Assembly: GCA_041725935.1 (NCBI GenBank)
Contig: JBGRQD010000003.1
Coordinates: 1-64,000 of the forward strand
Direction: 5' to 3'
Source: Marivita sp041725935
GTDB taxonomy: Bacteria; Pseudomonadota; Alphaproteobacteria; Rhodobacterales; Rhodobacteraceae
DNA length: 64,000 bases
A program made the translations under genes and the position numbers. Shown in pieces: positions 1 through 8,241 of this stretch. The notes below the pieces were generated by a model. The model was not told the DNA's origin. It worked only from the letters and a program-made list of their open reading frames with translations, and made no database searches. The stretch's first letter is position 1, and the number at the start of each line of letters is the position of its first letter.

Positions 1-137
1 CATTGTTTCAATGCAAACACCGGAGCGAGAGCATCCGCGACCCGTGGCGTGAGGCATGTGTCGGTGTTTTGTGACGCGGGGTTCGGCGCGTTTGGTCGGG
101 GATTTGGCGAATGCGCCGGGGATGATCATGAACGTAG

Positions 138-210
138 GTCATCGTCCTCCTCGGGCTTGGCCCGAGGATCTCTTTGGGATGAGGTCCTCGGGTCTTCGCC
201 CGAGGATGAC
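138..210. repeat. REP/BIME-like double palindrome
   Basis: Two inverted repeats lie side by side. At 148-168, TCCTCGGGC pairs perfectly with GCCCGAGGA across a 3-base loop. At 185-206, TCCTCGGG pairs with CCCGAGGA across 6 bases. GTCATC at 138-143 and GATGAC at 205-210 form an outer arm that can enclose both. From memory, palindromes of the form TCCTCGGG...CCCGAGGA with flanking GATGAC are dispersed repeats in alphaproteobacterial genomes. The arms are read directly; the family assignment is inferred. Confidence 0.6.
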
Positions 211-491
211 GGTGCTGTTGGAGAAGAAGCGGCGCCGCCCCATTGGGCCTGACGGTTCTCTCAAATCCCCGATTCAACGGGTGACCTGTACTCCGGGGAA
301 GCCGGAGCCTCTTAAGACCGGTCTCTCAAGGTCAGCCTTCCGGCATATGAGAGAAGTGTCAGTTCTGTGGTGTCGCGGTATGGGAGTGACCCTCGCCGCT
401 CAAAGCGCTTTGTGTGAGGGAAGGTGCCTCCGGAGCGTTAAGGCTTTGCAAACCTTGCGCGCGATGGGGGAAGGCCGTTCGAGGGGGCGTT

Positions 492-563
492 CTCCAAGCG
501 GTCAGGACACCGCTTGGAGCAGTCTGTCAAACGCGGTCGGCAAGCCCGTTTGACCGGGCTTGC
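492..563. terminator. Two tandem hairpins downstream of icd
   Basis: CTCCAAGCGGT at 492-502 pairs perfectly with ACCGCTTGGAG at 509-519 (loop of 6). GCAAGCCCG at 540-548 pairs perfectly with CGGGCTTGC at 555-563 (loop of 6). The second lies 18 bases past the icd stop on the minus strand. Neither is followed by a clear T-tract on either strand, so they may act as mRNA-stabilising ends or Rho-assisted terminators rather than classic intrinsic terminators. Confidence 0.45.
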
Positions 564-581
564 AGCGCTTCATGTTTGCCG

Positions 582-2789
582 TCAGCCGATGATGGCGTTC
601 AGCGTTGCGGAAGGGCGCATCACACTTTCGGTCTTTGTCGCATCGGTGTGGTAGTAGCCGCCGAGGTCCGCCGCTTGGCCCTGCGCTGCTGCCAGTTCCG
701 ACAGGATCGCCCCTTCGTTGTCTGCCAGAGCCTTTGCGATGGGCGCGAAATGCGCAGCAAGCTCGGCTTCTTCGGATTGCGCGGCCAAGGCCTCGGCCCA
801 GTAGCGGGCGAACCAGTAATGGCTGTCGCGGTTGTCGGGCTCACCGACCTTGCGCGACGGCGACCGGTCATTGTCGAGAATGCCTTGCGTTGCGGCATCC
901 ACCGCCTTGCCCAGCACGCGCGCCTTCTCGTTCGACCGGACATCCGCGAGGAATTGCAGGCTTTCGCCCAGAGCGCAGAATTCGCCAAGGCTGTCCCAGC
1001 GTAGGTGGTTCTGTTCCACCAACTGCTGCACGTGCTTGGGGGCAGACCCGCCAGCGCCGGTCTCGAACAGGCCGCCGCCGTTCATCAGCTTGACGATGGA
1101 CAGCATCTTGGCCGAGGTGGCGAGCTCGAGGATCGGGAAGAGGTCGGTCAGGTAGTCGCGCAGCACGTTGCCGGTGATGGCGATGGAGGTGTTGCCGGAC
1201 CGGATGGTTTCCAGCGAGGCGCGGGTCGCTTCGCGCGGGGCCATGATCTTGAATTTGTCGGCCACGCCCTTGGCGTCAAGGATAGGCTTCACGTATTCGA
1301 TCAGCTCGGCGTCATGCGCACGGGTCTCGTCCAGCCAGAAGATCGCTTCGCAGCCTTCGGCTTTCTGCCGGTCGATGGCCAATTGTACCCAGTCTTCGAT
1401 CGGGGCCTTGCGGGTCGAGGCAGAGCGCCAGATATCACCCGCTTCGACAACATGTTCATGCAGAACCGTCCCGTCGCCCAGCACCATCCGTACGGTTCCG
1501 TCGTGCGGGATTTCGAACGTTGTCGGGTGCGAGCCGTATTCCTCGGCCTTCTGGGCCATCAGGCCGATATTCTGCACCGTGCCCGCAGTCGCCGGATCAA
1601 GCTTGCCGGTGTCCTTGAAGTAGTTGATCGCCTCGTCATAGACCGGCGCGTAGGAATTGTCGGGGATGACGCAGTTGGAATCGTGTTCCTTGCCGTCGGG
1701 ACCCCAACCCTTGCCACCGGCGCGGATCAGCGCGGGCATCGAGGCGTCGATGATCACGTCGGAGGGCACGTGCAGGTTTGTCAGTCCCTTGTCGCTGTCC
1801 ACCATATAGAGCGGTGCGCGCTCCGCGATGATCTTTTCGATGGCCGCCTTGATCTCGGGCTTGTCTTTGACGCGGGCCATCAAATCACCCAGACCGGAGT
1901 TCGGGTTCACGCCAGCAGCGTCCAGTTCCGCGCCATAGGTGTCGAATACCGGCTGCAGGAACGCCTTGACCGCGTGGCCAAAGATGATCGGGTCGGAGAC
2001 TTTCATCATCGTCGCCTTGAGGTGCAGCGAGAACAGCGTGCCCTCGTCCTTGGTCTTGGCGATTTCGTCGGCAAGGAACGCATCCAGCGCCTTGGCCGAC
2101 ATGAAGGTCGCGTCGATCACGGTGCCTGCGGGGTAGCTGAGCCCGTCCTTGAGCACGGTTTCGTTGCCGTCTTCCGCGATCAGGACGATCTTTGCCGTCG
2201 CCTCGTCTGGCAGGGTGGCAGATGTCTCGTTCGAGCGGAAATCGCCGGAAGTCATTGAGGACACGCGCGTCTTGCTGTCGGCTGACCAGTCGCCCATGCG
2301 GTGCGGGTTGCTCTGGGCATAGGCCTTGACCGCCTTGGCGGCGCGGCGGTCGGAGTTGCCTTCGCGCAGGACGGGATTCACGGCAGAGCCCTTGATGGTG
2401 TCGTACTTGGCGCGGATCGCCTTGGCTTCATCTGTCTCCGGCGCATCGGGATAGTCGGGGAGCGCATAGCCCTGGGCCTGCAATTCCTTGACCGCTGCGA
2501 CCAGCTGCGGCACCGAGGCCGAGATGTTCGGCAGCTTGATCACGTTCGCTTCCGGCGTTTTCACCAGCTGGCCCAGTTCGGCCAGATCATCGGACTGCCG
2601 CTGATCTTCGGTCAGGAACTCGGGGAAGGTGGCAAGGATGCGACCCGCGAGCGAGATGTCCCGTGTGCCGACCGTCACGCCGGCAGCGCTTGCGAATTTC
2701 TGAATGATCGGCAGGAACGACGCCGATGCGAGCTCGGGCGCTTCGTCTACCTTGGTATAGATGATGTCTGGATTGGTGCTGTCAGCCAT
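582..2789 (-). CDS. icd: Monomeric NADP-dependent isocitrate dehydrogenase
   Basis: This TCA-cycle enzyme oxidatively decarboxylates isocitrate to 2-oxoglutarate with NADP+ in the cytoplasm. The 735-residue length and lack of similarity to the short dimeric IDH identify the monomeric type. The segment DFRSNETSATL is the isocitrate-binding region. Near the C-terminus, GGSAPKH and HLRWDSLGEF carry His586, Arg597 and Arg646. Their spacing equals that of the NADP-recognition residues His589, Arg600 and Arg649 known from the Azotobacter enzyme. The start ATG is preceded by a GAAAGGCG ribosome site. The phosphatase gene upstream is on the same strand, but a 91-base gap suggests a separate promoter. 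Confidence 0.96.
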   Translation of the reverse strand: MADSTNPDIIYTKVDEAPELASASFLPIIQKFASAAGVTVGTRDISLAGRILATFPEFLTEDQRQSDDLAELGQLVKTPEANVIKLPNISASVPQLVAAVKELQAQGYALPDYPDAPETDEAKAIRAKYDTIKGSAVNPVLREGNSDRRAAKAVKAYAQSNPHRMGDWSADSKTRVSSMTSGDFRSNETSATLPDEATAKIVLIAEDGNETVLKDGLSYPAGTVIDATFMSAKALDAFLADEIAKTKDEGTLFSLHLKATMMKVSDPIIFGHAVKAFLQPVFDTYGAELDAAGVNPNSGLGDLMARVKDKPEIKAAIEKIIAERAPLYMVDSDKGLTNLHVPSDVIIDASMPALIRAGGKGWGPDGKEHDSNCVIPDNSYAPVYDEAINYFKDTGKLDPATAGTVQNIGLMAQKAEEYGSHPTTFEIPHDGTVRMVLGDGTVLHEHVVEAGDIWRSASTRKAPIEDWVQLAIDRQKAEGCEAIFWLDETRAHDAELIEYVKPILDAKGVADKFKIMAPREATRASLETIRSGNTSIAITGNVLRDYLTDLFPILELATSAKMLSIVKLMNGGGLFETGAGGSAPKHVQQLVEQNHLRWDSLGEFCALGESLQFLADVRSNEKARVLGKAVDAATQGILDNDRSPSRKVGEPDNRDSHYWFARYWAEALAAQSEEAELAAHFAPIAKALADNEGAILSELAAAQGQAADLGGYYHTDATKTESVMRPSATLNAIIG

Positions 2790-2880
2790 GGGTCACGCCT
2801 TTCATGTTTCGCCCATTCCATAGGCCAAACCAAGCGAGTCGTAAACAGCATACAGTGGTATACATTGCCGCAATGGGCGA

Positions 2881-3615
2881 TCAGGTCGAAATGAATTCCA
2901 CACCGTCGGGGGAAAACACGGCGGCGGTCAATTGCCCGGTGGCATAGGCGCCCGTGTCGATCGAGATGCGCCCATCCTGCATCTTGGGTTGATCGACGAT
3001 CGTGTGCCCGTGGACGACCCAGAACCCGTCGGTGCGCGGCGTTTTGCGGAATTCGGGGTGGCCCCAGATGAACGTGTCGGGCGCATGGTCTTCCAATGGG
3101 GTATTGGGATCGGCCCCGGCATGCACAACCGCGATATTGCCCGACCACGCGATACATTCGAGGCTGGCGAGCCATGTCAGCATCTCGTCGCCCATCGCGT
3201 CGAAAAGATTGTCGCGCGCCCGCATCAGTGCGTCTGCGCCAGAGGATTCGGTGACGCCGGACACGCCAAAGCTGGCCAGCGTCTGCAACCCGCCGTTGCG
3301 CAGCCATCTGCGGCCTTGCGTGTCCGGTGATTTCAGAAAGTTCAGTAAGAGCTGTTCGTGATTGCCCATGATCGGCGTGATCCTGTCGTGGCGCATCACG
3401 AAGTCCAGCACATCCTTGCTGTGATCGCCACGGTCGATCATGTCACCGACGGAAATGATGTCAGCGTCTTCGGGCAGCGCGTCGACAAGGGACGTCAGCA
3501 GGTCGATGCGTCCATGGATGTCTCCGATCACGCAAAACAGCGAGTCCGCGCGGACGGGGTCAAAGGCAACCTTGGGCGCAGGGATTTTGCGTTTGCCGAA
3601 GAGATTGGAGAACAT
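2881..3615 (-). CDS. PPP-type serine/threonine phosphatase / metallophosphoesterase
   Basis: A cytoplasmic metal-dependent phosphoesterase of about 244 residues. All PPP signature blocks are present: GDIHG (residues 31-35), GDMIDRG (57-63) and GNHE (84-87), followed by VVHAGADP and VVHGHT that supply the remaining metal-binding histidines. The substrate may be phosphoproteins or diadenosine polyphosphates; the sequence does not decide. The frame stays open a further 51 codons upstream, but that extension is basic, low in conserved features and runs into the divergent promoter region, so I chose the ATG at 3615 beginning MFSNLFGKRK. It is transcribed towards icd and divergently from the epimerase gene. 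Confidence 0.85.
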   Translation of the reverse strand: MFSNLFGKRKIPAPKVAFDPVRADSLFCVIGDIHGRIDLLTSLVDALPEDADIISVGDMIDRGDHSKDVLDFVMRHDRITPIMGNHEQLLLNFLKSPDTQGRRWLRNGGLQTLASFGVSGVTESSGADALMRARDNLFDAMGDEMLTWLASLECIAWSGNIAVVHAGADPNTPLEDHAPDTFIWGHPEFRKTPRTDGFWVVHGHTIVDQPKMQDGRISIDTGAYATGQLTAAVFSPDGVEFIST

Positions 3616-3794
3616 CAGGCGGGCTTCTTTTTGTGACGTTTGGCGTTTGCCGGTTTTTTGGGCGAACCTACAGGGGAATATGGGACCTGAATCGTCAATA
3701 CAAACCTTTGCGGGCGATTTCCTTTGGTGGTCGTGGCTTGGGTTTCGTGCTAGCGCGTTGGCATCCACGACGACAACATGAGCGAAATGGCTTT

Positions 3795-4799
3795 ATGAAA
3801 CGTGTGCTTGTCACCGGAACCGCAGGGTTCATCGGCTTTTACCTTGCGCGTTTGTTGCTGGACGAGGGCATGGTTGTGCATGGCTATGACGCGATCACGG
3901 ACTATTATGATGTGACGCTGAAAGAGCGGCGCAACCAGATGCTGCTGCAATCGCCCGGATACAGCTTTACCCACGCGACGCTTGAGTATAAAGGCACGTT
4001 CGAGCGGGTTGCGGCGGAGTTTGCGCCTGACATTATCGTGCATCTCGCGGGTCAGGCGGGTGTGCGCTATTCGCTCGAAAACCCGCGTGCCTATCTCGAC
4101 AGCAACCTTGTCGGCACCTTCAACGTGATGGAGGCCGCGCGGCAGGTGCAGGTGGCGCATCTGCTCATGGCATCCACCTCTTCGGTCTATGGCGCGAACG
4201 AGGAGATGCCGTTCAAGGAGACCGACAAGGCGGACACGCCTCTGACCTTCTATGCGGCGACGAAAAAGGCGAACGAGGCGATGGCGCATTCCTATGCGCA
4301 TCTGTGGCAGATCCCGACGACGATGTTCCGGTTCTTCACCGTCTATGGCCCGTGGGGGCGGCCGGACATGGCGCTGTTCAAGTTCACCAAGGGGATCTTC
4401 GACGGCACACCCATCGACATCTACAATCATGGCGACATGTATCGTGACTTTACCTATGTCGAGGATCTGGTGCGCGGTATCCGGTTGTTGATGGATGCGG
4501 TGCCCGGTGGGCCGGAGACAGCGGTTGAGGACGACACGCTCAGCCCCGCCGCACCTTACCGCGTGGTCAATATCGGCAACTCGGACAAGGTGCGCCTGAT
4601 GGATTTCATCGAAGCGATCGAGGCCGAGACCGGGATTGCGGCCAAGCGCAATTACATGGAGATGCAGAAAGGCGATGTGTTCGCCACCTGGGCCGATGCA
4701 TCCCTGTTGCGGAACCTGACGGGATATGCGCCGCAGACAGATGTGCGCGATGGCGTGGCGAAGTTTGTCGAATGGTACCGGGACTATTATCGCATCTGA
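3795..4799 (+). CDS. UDP-glucuronate 4-epimerase (SDR family)
   Basis: An extended short-chain dehydrogenase of 334 residues that probably interconverts UDP-glucuronate and UDP-galacturonate for surface polysaccharide synthesis. The Rossmann motif GTAGFIG is at residues 8-14, and HLAGQAGVRYS at 83-93 is typical of this group. The catalytic residues are Thr128/Ser129 with Tyr153-x3-Lys157 (YAATK). The MYRDFTYVEDLV segment marks the nucleotide-sugar binding end. The start is the ATG at 3795; the frame is open upstream, but the extension has no conserved sequence. It stands alone: the polysaccharide genes at 41-46 kb are distant. Another UDP-sugar epimerase activity is possible. Confidence 0.87.
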   Translation: MKRVLVTGTAGFIGFYLARLLLDEGMVVHGYDAITDYYDVTLKERRNQMLLQSPGYSFTHATLEYKGTFERVAAEFAPDIIVHLAGQAGVRYSLENPRAYLDSNLVGTFNVMEAARQVQVAHLLMASTSSVYGANEEMPFKETDKADTPLTFYAATKKANEAMAHSYAHLWQIPTTMFRFFTVYGPWGRPDMALFKFTKGIFDGTPIDIYNHGDMYRDFTYVEDLVRGIRLLMDAVPGGPETAVEDDTLSPAAPYRVVNIGNSDKVRLMDFIEAIEAETGIAAKRNYMEMQKGDVFATWADASLLRNLTGYAPQTDVRDGVAKFVEWYRDYYRI

Positions 4800-4930
4800 C
4801 GATTGATCGTCGTTTCAAGGCAATCGCGCGGAATTATCAAGGAAAGCCGAAAAGTGTTGATTGCCGATAGGCATGGTCGCTTGGGCGTTGCGGCGCGATA
4901 CTTGTGCATCATCACAAGAAGGCATCGCGC

Positions 4931-5764
4931 ATGACCAATTCCTATTTTGCCCCCAAGGGCGGGCATCCCGGCCAGGATCAGCTTTTGACGGATCGTGCCA
5001 TGTTCACTGACGCCTATGCGGTGATTCCCAAGGGGACGATGCGCGACATCACCACCAGCTTTCTGCCGTTTTGGGACAACACGCGCCTTTGGGTGATTGC
5101 CCGGCCCTTGACCGGCTTTGCCGAGACGTTTTCCCATTACATCATGGAGGTCGGTCCCGGTGGTGGATCGGATCGTGCCGAAACCGATCCTGAAGCGCAG
5201 GGCGTTCTGTTTGTGGTCGAAGGGTCTCTGAGCCTGACGGTCGAAGGTGACACGCACCAGATGACCGCTGGGGGCTATGCCTACCTGCCGCCGCAATCGG
5301 GCTGGACGCTGCGCAACACCGGGTCGGAGCCCGTGCGCTTTCATTGGCTGCGCAAGGCGTATCAGGCGGTCGATGGCCTTGATCATCCGCAGGTGATCGT
5401 GACGAACGAGGCTGATGTCGCGCCGACGCCGATGCCGGGAACGGATGGCAAATGGGCGACGACGCGGTTTGTCGACCCGAGTGATCTGCGCCATGACATG
5501 CATGTCACCGTTGTGACCTTTAAGCCGGGTGCGGTGATCCCGTTTGCCGAAACCCATGTGATGGAACACGGGCTTTACGTGCTTGAGGGCAAGGCGGTGT
5601 ACCGGCTCAATCAGGATTGGGTCGAGGTCGAGGCGGGCGATTACATGTGGCTGCGCGCGTTCTGCCCGCAGGCCTGTTATGCTGGAGGGCCGGGGCGGTT
5701 CCGCTATCTGCTCTACAAGGATGTGAACCGGCACATGCCGCTGCGATTGGGCGCGGCGCGCTGA
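4931..5764 (+). CDS. allE: (S)-ureidoglycine aminohydrolase, double cupin
   Basis: It hydrolyses (S)-ureidoglycine to (S)-ureidoglycolate and ammonia, the step between allantoate breakdown and ureidoglycolate lyase. The 277-residue protein has two cupin domains (roughly residues 60-140 and 190-270). The C-terminal cupin carries Glu207-x-His209-x3-His213 and Gln247, the same spacing as the manganese ligands of the plant enzyme (Glu235, His237, His241, Gln275). The ATG at 4931 was chosen because the nine residues before it are unconserved. It is followed by an intrinsic terminator and then the bhc operon. The rest of the purine pathway lies at 12-18 kb, so this gene bridges the two systems. Confidence 0.87.
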   Translation: MTNSYFAPKGGHPGQDQLLTDRAMFTDAYAVIPKGTMRDITTSFLPFWDNTRLWVIARPLTGFAETFSHYIMEVGPGGGSDRAETDPEAQGVLFVVEGSLSLTVEGDTHQMTAGGYAYLPPQSGWTLRNTGSEPVRFHWLRKAYQAVDGLDHPQVIVTNEADVAPTPMPGTDGKWATTRFVDPSDLRHDMHVTVVTFKPGAVIPFAETHVMEHGLYVLEGKAVYRLNQDWVEVEAGDYMWLRAFCPQACYAGGPGRFRYLLYKDVNRHMPLRLGAAR

Positions 5765-5798
5765 CGGTCAGTGCCGATTCTGAGGGATTTCATCGAAG

Positions 5799-5827
5799 AA
5801 GCGCACCCTGAAGGGGGTGCGCTTTTT
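5799..5827 (+). terminator. Intrinsic terminator after the ureidoglycine aminohydrolase gene
   Basis: AAGCGCACCC (5799-5808) pairs perfectly with GGGTGCGCTT (5815-5824) across a 6-base loop, and a run of five T ends at 5827. It separates the aminohydrolase transcript from bhcABCD, so the bhc operon needs its own promoter in 5828-5976. Confidence 0.85.
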
Positions 5828-5841
5828 GATTTCAAAAAATG

Positions 5842-5858
5842 TTTTCATATGGTGAAAA
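5842..5858. promoter_or_regulatory. Candidate operator upstream of bhcA
   Basis: TTTTCA (5842-5847) and TGAAAA (5853-5858) form a perfect inverted repeat separated by five bases, inside an A/T-rich 150-base leader ahead of bhcA that contrasts with the G+C-rich genes. In Paracoccus the cycle is controlled by the IclR-type regulator BhcR, whose sites would be expected here. No binding site was demonstrated; this is inferred from position and symmetry. Confidence 0.35.
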
Positions 5859-5976
5859 ATCTATCCCATTGATCTAAATCGCTTTCCTGCTTTCCAAGAA
5901 AATGAAAAATAATTTCGAAAAAATTGCCATGGGCGTGTTGGTCGCGTAGTTTGTTCTCAATTGGAGGAGAGACACC

Positions 5977-7170
5977 ATGAGTTTCCAGAACCCCGTTTTC
6001 ATTCCCGGCCCGACGAATATTCCAGAATCGCTGCGCAAGGCGTGCGATATGCCGACCATCGACCACCGGTCGCCGTTGTTTGGCCAGATCCTGCACCCGG
6101 CCCGCAAGGCGGTTCAGCAGATCCTGAAAAGCACCAGCGCCGAGGTTTTCATCTTTCCGGCGTCTGGCACAGGTGGCTGGGAAACCGCGCTGACCAACAC
6201 GCTGTGCGCCGGTGACAGCGTTCTGGTGGCGCGCAACGGCATGTTCTCGCATCGCTGGATCGACATGTGCCAGCGCTTTGGCCTCGATGTTCAGATCGTC
6301 GATGTCGCCTGGGGCAAGGGTATTCCGGCGGACCGCTACGAAGAGGTTCTGGCCAACGATACGGAGCACCGGATCAAGGCGGTTCTGGCCACGCATAACG
6401 AGACAGCGACGGGCGTGAAGTCCGACATCGCTGCGGTGCGCCGCGCGATGGATGCGGCCAAGCACCCGGCGCTGTTGTTCGTCGATGGCGTGTCGTCAAT
6501 CGCGTCGATGGATTTCCGCTTTGATGAATGGGGCGTCGATGTTGCCGTGACCGGGTCGCAGAAGGGCTTCATGCTGCCTGCCGGTCTGGCAATCTGCGGG
6601 TTCAGCACCAAGGCGATGGAGGCGACGAACACCGCCGATCTGCACCGGACGTTCTTTGACGTGCGCGACATGATGAAGGGCTACGCCAACAACGCCTATC
6701 CCTACACACCCGCGGTTGGCCTGATGAATGGCCTGAACGAGGCGTGCCGGATGTTGCAGGCCGAAGGTCTGGAAAACGTGTTTGCGCGCCACACCCGGAT
6801 CGCTTCGGGTGTCCGTGCAGCTGTGGATGCCTGGGGTCTGCGCCTTTGTGCGGAAACGCCAGATCTCTATTCCGACACGGTCTCCGCGATCCGCACGCCG
6901 GAAGGGTTCAATGCGACCGATATCGTGACCCATGCCGCCAGCAATTATGGCGTGGCGTTCGGCGTTGGCCTGGGTGAGGTTGCGGGCAAGGTGTTCCGCA
7001 TCGGTCACCTTGGCAGTCTCACGGATGTGATGGCCCTGTCTGGGATCGCCACGGCCGAGATGTGCATGGTCGACCTGGGTCTGGACATCAAGCTGGGGTC
7101 CGGTGTTGCCGCGGCGCAGGAGTTCTACCGCCACGGATCGCAGATCGAGCAGAAGGTTGCAGCGCAATGA
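5977..7170 (+). CDS. bhcA: L-aspartate:glyoxylate aminotransferase BhcA
   Basis: First enzyme of the beta-hydroxyaspartate cycle: it transfers the amino group of aspartate to glyoxylate, giving glycine and oxaloacetate. It is a fold-type I PLP enzyme of 397 residues. GPTNIP near the N-terminus, the PASGTGGWE cofactor loop (61-69), Asp170 in FVDGVSS and the PLP lysine Lys196 in TGSQKGF match the alanine/serine:glyoxylate aminotransferase family. Alone it could be called serine-glyoxylate aminotransferase; the three downstream bhc homologues decide the function. A strong GGAGGAG ribosome site precedes the ATG, and it overlaps bhcB by four bases (ATGA). Confidence 0.92.
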   Translation: MSFQNPVFIPGPTNIPESLRKACDMPTIDHRSPLFGQILHPARKAVQQILKSTSAEVFIFPASGTGGWETALTNTLCAGDSVLVARNGMFSHRWIDMCQRFGLDVQIVDVAWGKGIPADRYEEVLANDTEHRIKAVLATHNETATGVKSDIAAVRRAMDAAKHPALLFVDGVSSIASMDFRFDEWGVDVAVTGSQKGFMLPAGLAICGFSTKAMEATNTADLHRTFFDVRDMMKGYANNAYPYTPAVGLMNGLNEACRMLQAEGLENVFARHTRIASGVRAAVDAWGLRLCAETPDLYSDTVSAIRTPEGFNATDIVTHAASNYGVAFGVGLGEVAGKVFRIGHLGSLTDVMALSGIATAEMCMVDLGLDIKLGSGVAAAQEFYRHGSQIEQKVAAQ

Positions 7171-8135
7171 AAGACAACGCACTGATCATCCCGACCTATG
7201 ACGACATGCTGGCCGCGCATGAGCGGATCAAGCCGCATATCAACCGCACGCCAGTCATCCAGTCCGCCTATCTGAACGACCTGACCGGCGCGCAGATTTT
7301 CTTCAAATGCGAGAACTTCCAGGAGCCGGGCGCCTTCAAGGTGCGCGGTGGGTCCAACGCGGTGTTCGGATTGAGCGATGAAGAGGCCGAGCGCGGTGTC
7401 TGCACTCATTCTTCGGGCAACCATGCGCTGTGTCTGAGCTATGCCGCCGGACGTCGGGGCATCCCGTGCAACGTGGTCATGCCGCGCACCGCACCGCAGG
7501 CCAAGAAGGACGCGGTGCGCCGCTATGGGGGCACGATCACCGAATGCGAGCCCTCGACCACATCGCGTGAAGCGGTTTTTGCCGAGGTGCAGGCGCGCAC
7601 CGGGGGCGAGTTTGTGCACCCCTATAATGATCCGCGGGTCATTGCCGGTCAGGGTACCTGTTCCAAGGAATTCATGGAACAAGTTGACGGACTGGACATG
7701 ATGGTCGCGCCCATCGGTGGCGGTGGCATGATTTCGGGCACCTGCCTGACGCTGTCGACGCTGGCGCCCGAGGTGAAGATCATCGCGGCCGAACCGGAAC
7801 AGGCGGATGACGCCTATCGCAGCTTCAAGGCGGGGCACATCATCGCCGATGACGCGCCCGAGACGATTGCCGATGGTCTCAAGGTGCCGCTCAAGGATCT
7901 GACATGGCATTTCGTGTCGAACCACGTGTCTGACATCATGACCGCGACGGAGCAGGAAATTATCGACGCGATGAAGATCACCTGGAAATACCTGCGCATC
8001 GTGATGGAGCCGTCCTGTGCCGTGCCGCTGGCGGTGATCCTCAAGAACAAGGGCGCGTTTGCAGGCAAGCGCGTTGGCGTGATCGTGACGGGTGGCAACG
8101 TGGATCTCGACAAATTGCCATGGATGATGAGCTGA
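7167..8135 (+). CDS. bhcB: beta-Hydroxyaspartate dehydratase BhcB
   Basis: It removes water from (2R,3S)-beta-hydroxyaspartate to give iminosuccinate, third step of the cycle. The 322-residue protein is a fold-type II PLP enzyme of the serine/threonine dehydratase family. The PLP lysine is Lys58 in GAFKVRG, the Ser/Asn loop is SSGNHAL, and the phosphate-binding glycine loop is GGGGMISG. There is no C-terminal ACT regulatory domain, unlike biosynthetic threonine dehydratase. The ATG at 7167 overlaps the bhcA stop, so translation is coupled. In isolation it would be called a threonine dehydratase or serine racemase; the operon supports BhcB. Confidence 0.91.
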   Translation: MKDNALIIPTYDDMLAAHERIKPHINRTPVIQSAYLNDLTGAQIFFKCENFQEPGAFKVRGGSNAVFGLSDEEAERGVCTHSSGNHALCLSYAAGRRGIPCNVVMPRTAPQAKKDAVRRYGGTITECEPSTTSREAVFAEVQARTGGEFVHPYNDPRVIAGQGTCSKEFMEQVDGLDMMVAPIGGGGMISGTCLTLSTLAPEVKIIAAEPEQADDAYRSFKAGHIIADDAPETIADGLKVPLKDLTWHFVSNHVSDIMTATEQEIIDAMKITWKYLRIVMEPSCAVPLAVILKNKGAFAGKRVGVIVTGGNVDLDKLPWMMS

Positions 8136-8155
8136 AGGCTCTTCCCATAGCGCTG

Positions 8156-8176
8156 AGTTTCCGATAGGAAACTTTT
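8156..8176 (+). other. Intercistronic hairpin between bhcB and bhcC
   Basis: AGTTTCC (8156-8162) pairs perfectly with GGAAACT (8167-8173) around a GATA tetraloop and is followed by TTT. The T-run is short, so partial termination or 3'-end protection of the bhcAB part of the mRNA is more likely than full termination. It lies in the 106-base gap before bhcC. Confidence 0.5.
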
Positions 8177-8241
8177 GGAATTATACGACACACGCCGATC
8201 CCGCACGCCATTCGGGACGCGTTTACATTCGGAGAGACGCA

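Larger units (their letters stand above)
1..581. other. Gene-free region with palindromes
   Basis: I see no convincing coding sequence here; the open frames present have no recognisable domain and no good ribosome binding site. The stretch holds a two-palindrome REP-like block (138-210), a perfect palindrome CAAAGCGCTTTG at 401-412, and two strong hairpins (492-519 and 540-563) just beyond the stop of the isocitrate dehydrogenase gene. It may be the 3' spacer of icd plus repeats. No tRNA, tmRNA, SRP RNA or RNase P signature was noticed. Confidence 0.55.

Noticed and set aside
8..277. Possible 89-residue protein on the minus strand
   Set aside because: It is read through the REP-like palindromes, has a repeat-driven basic composition and has no similarity to any family I know.
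401..412. CAAAGCGCTTTG palindrome as a LacI-type operator
   Set aside because: It resembles some LacI sites but lacks the outer TG/CA positions and has no gene or promoter close enough in the right place; left as an unexplained palindrome.
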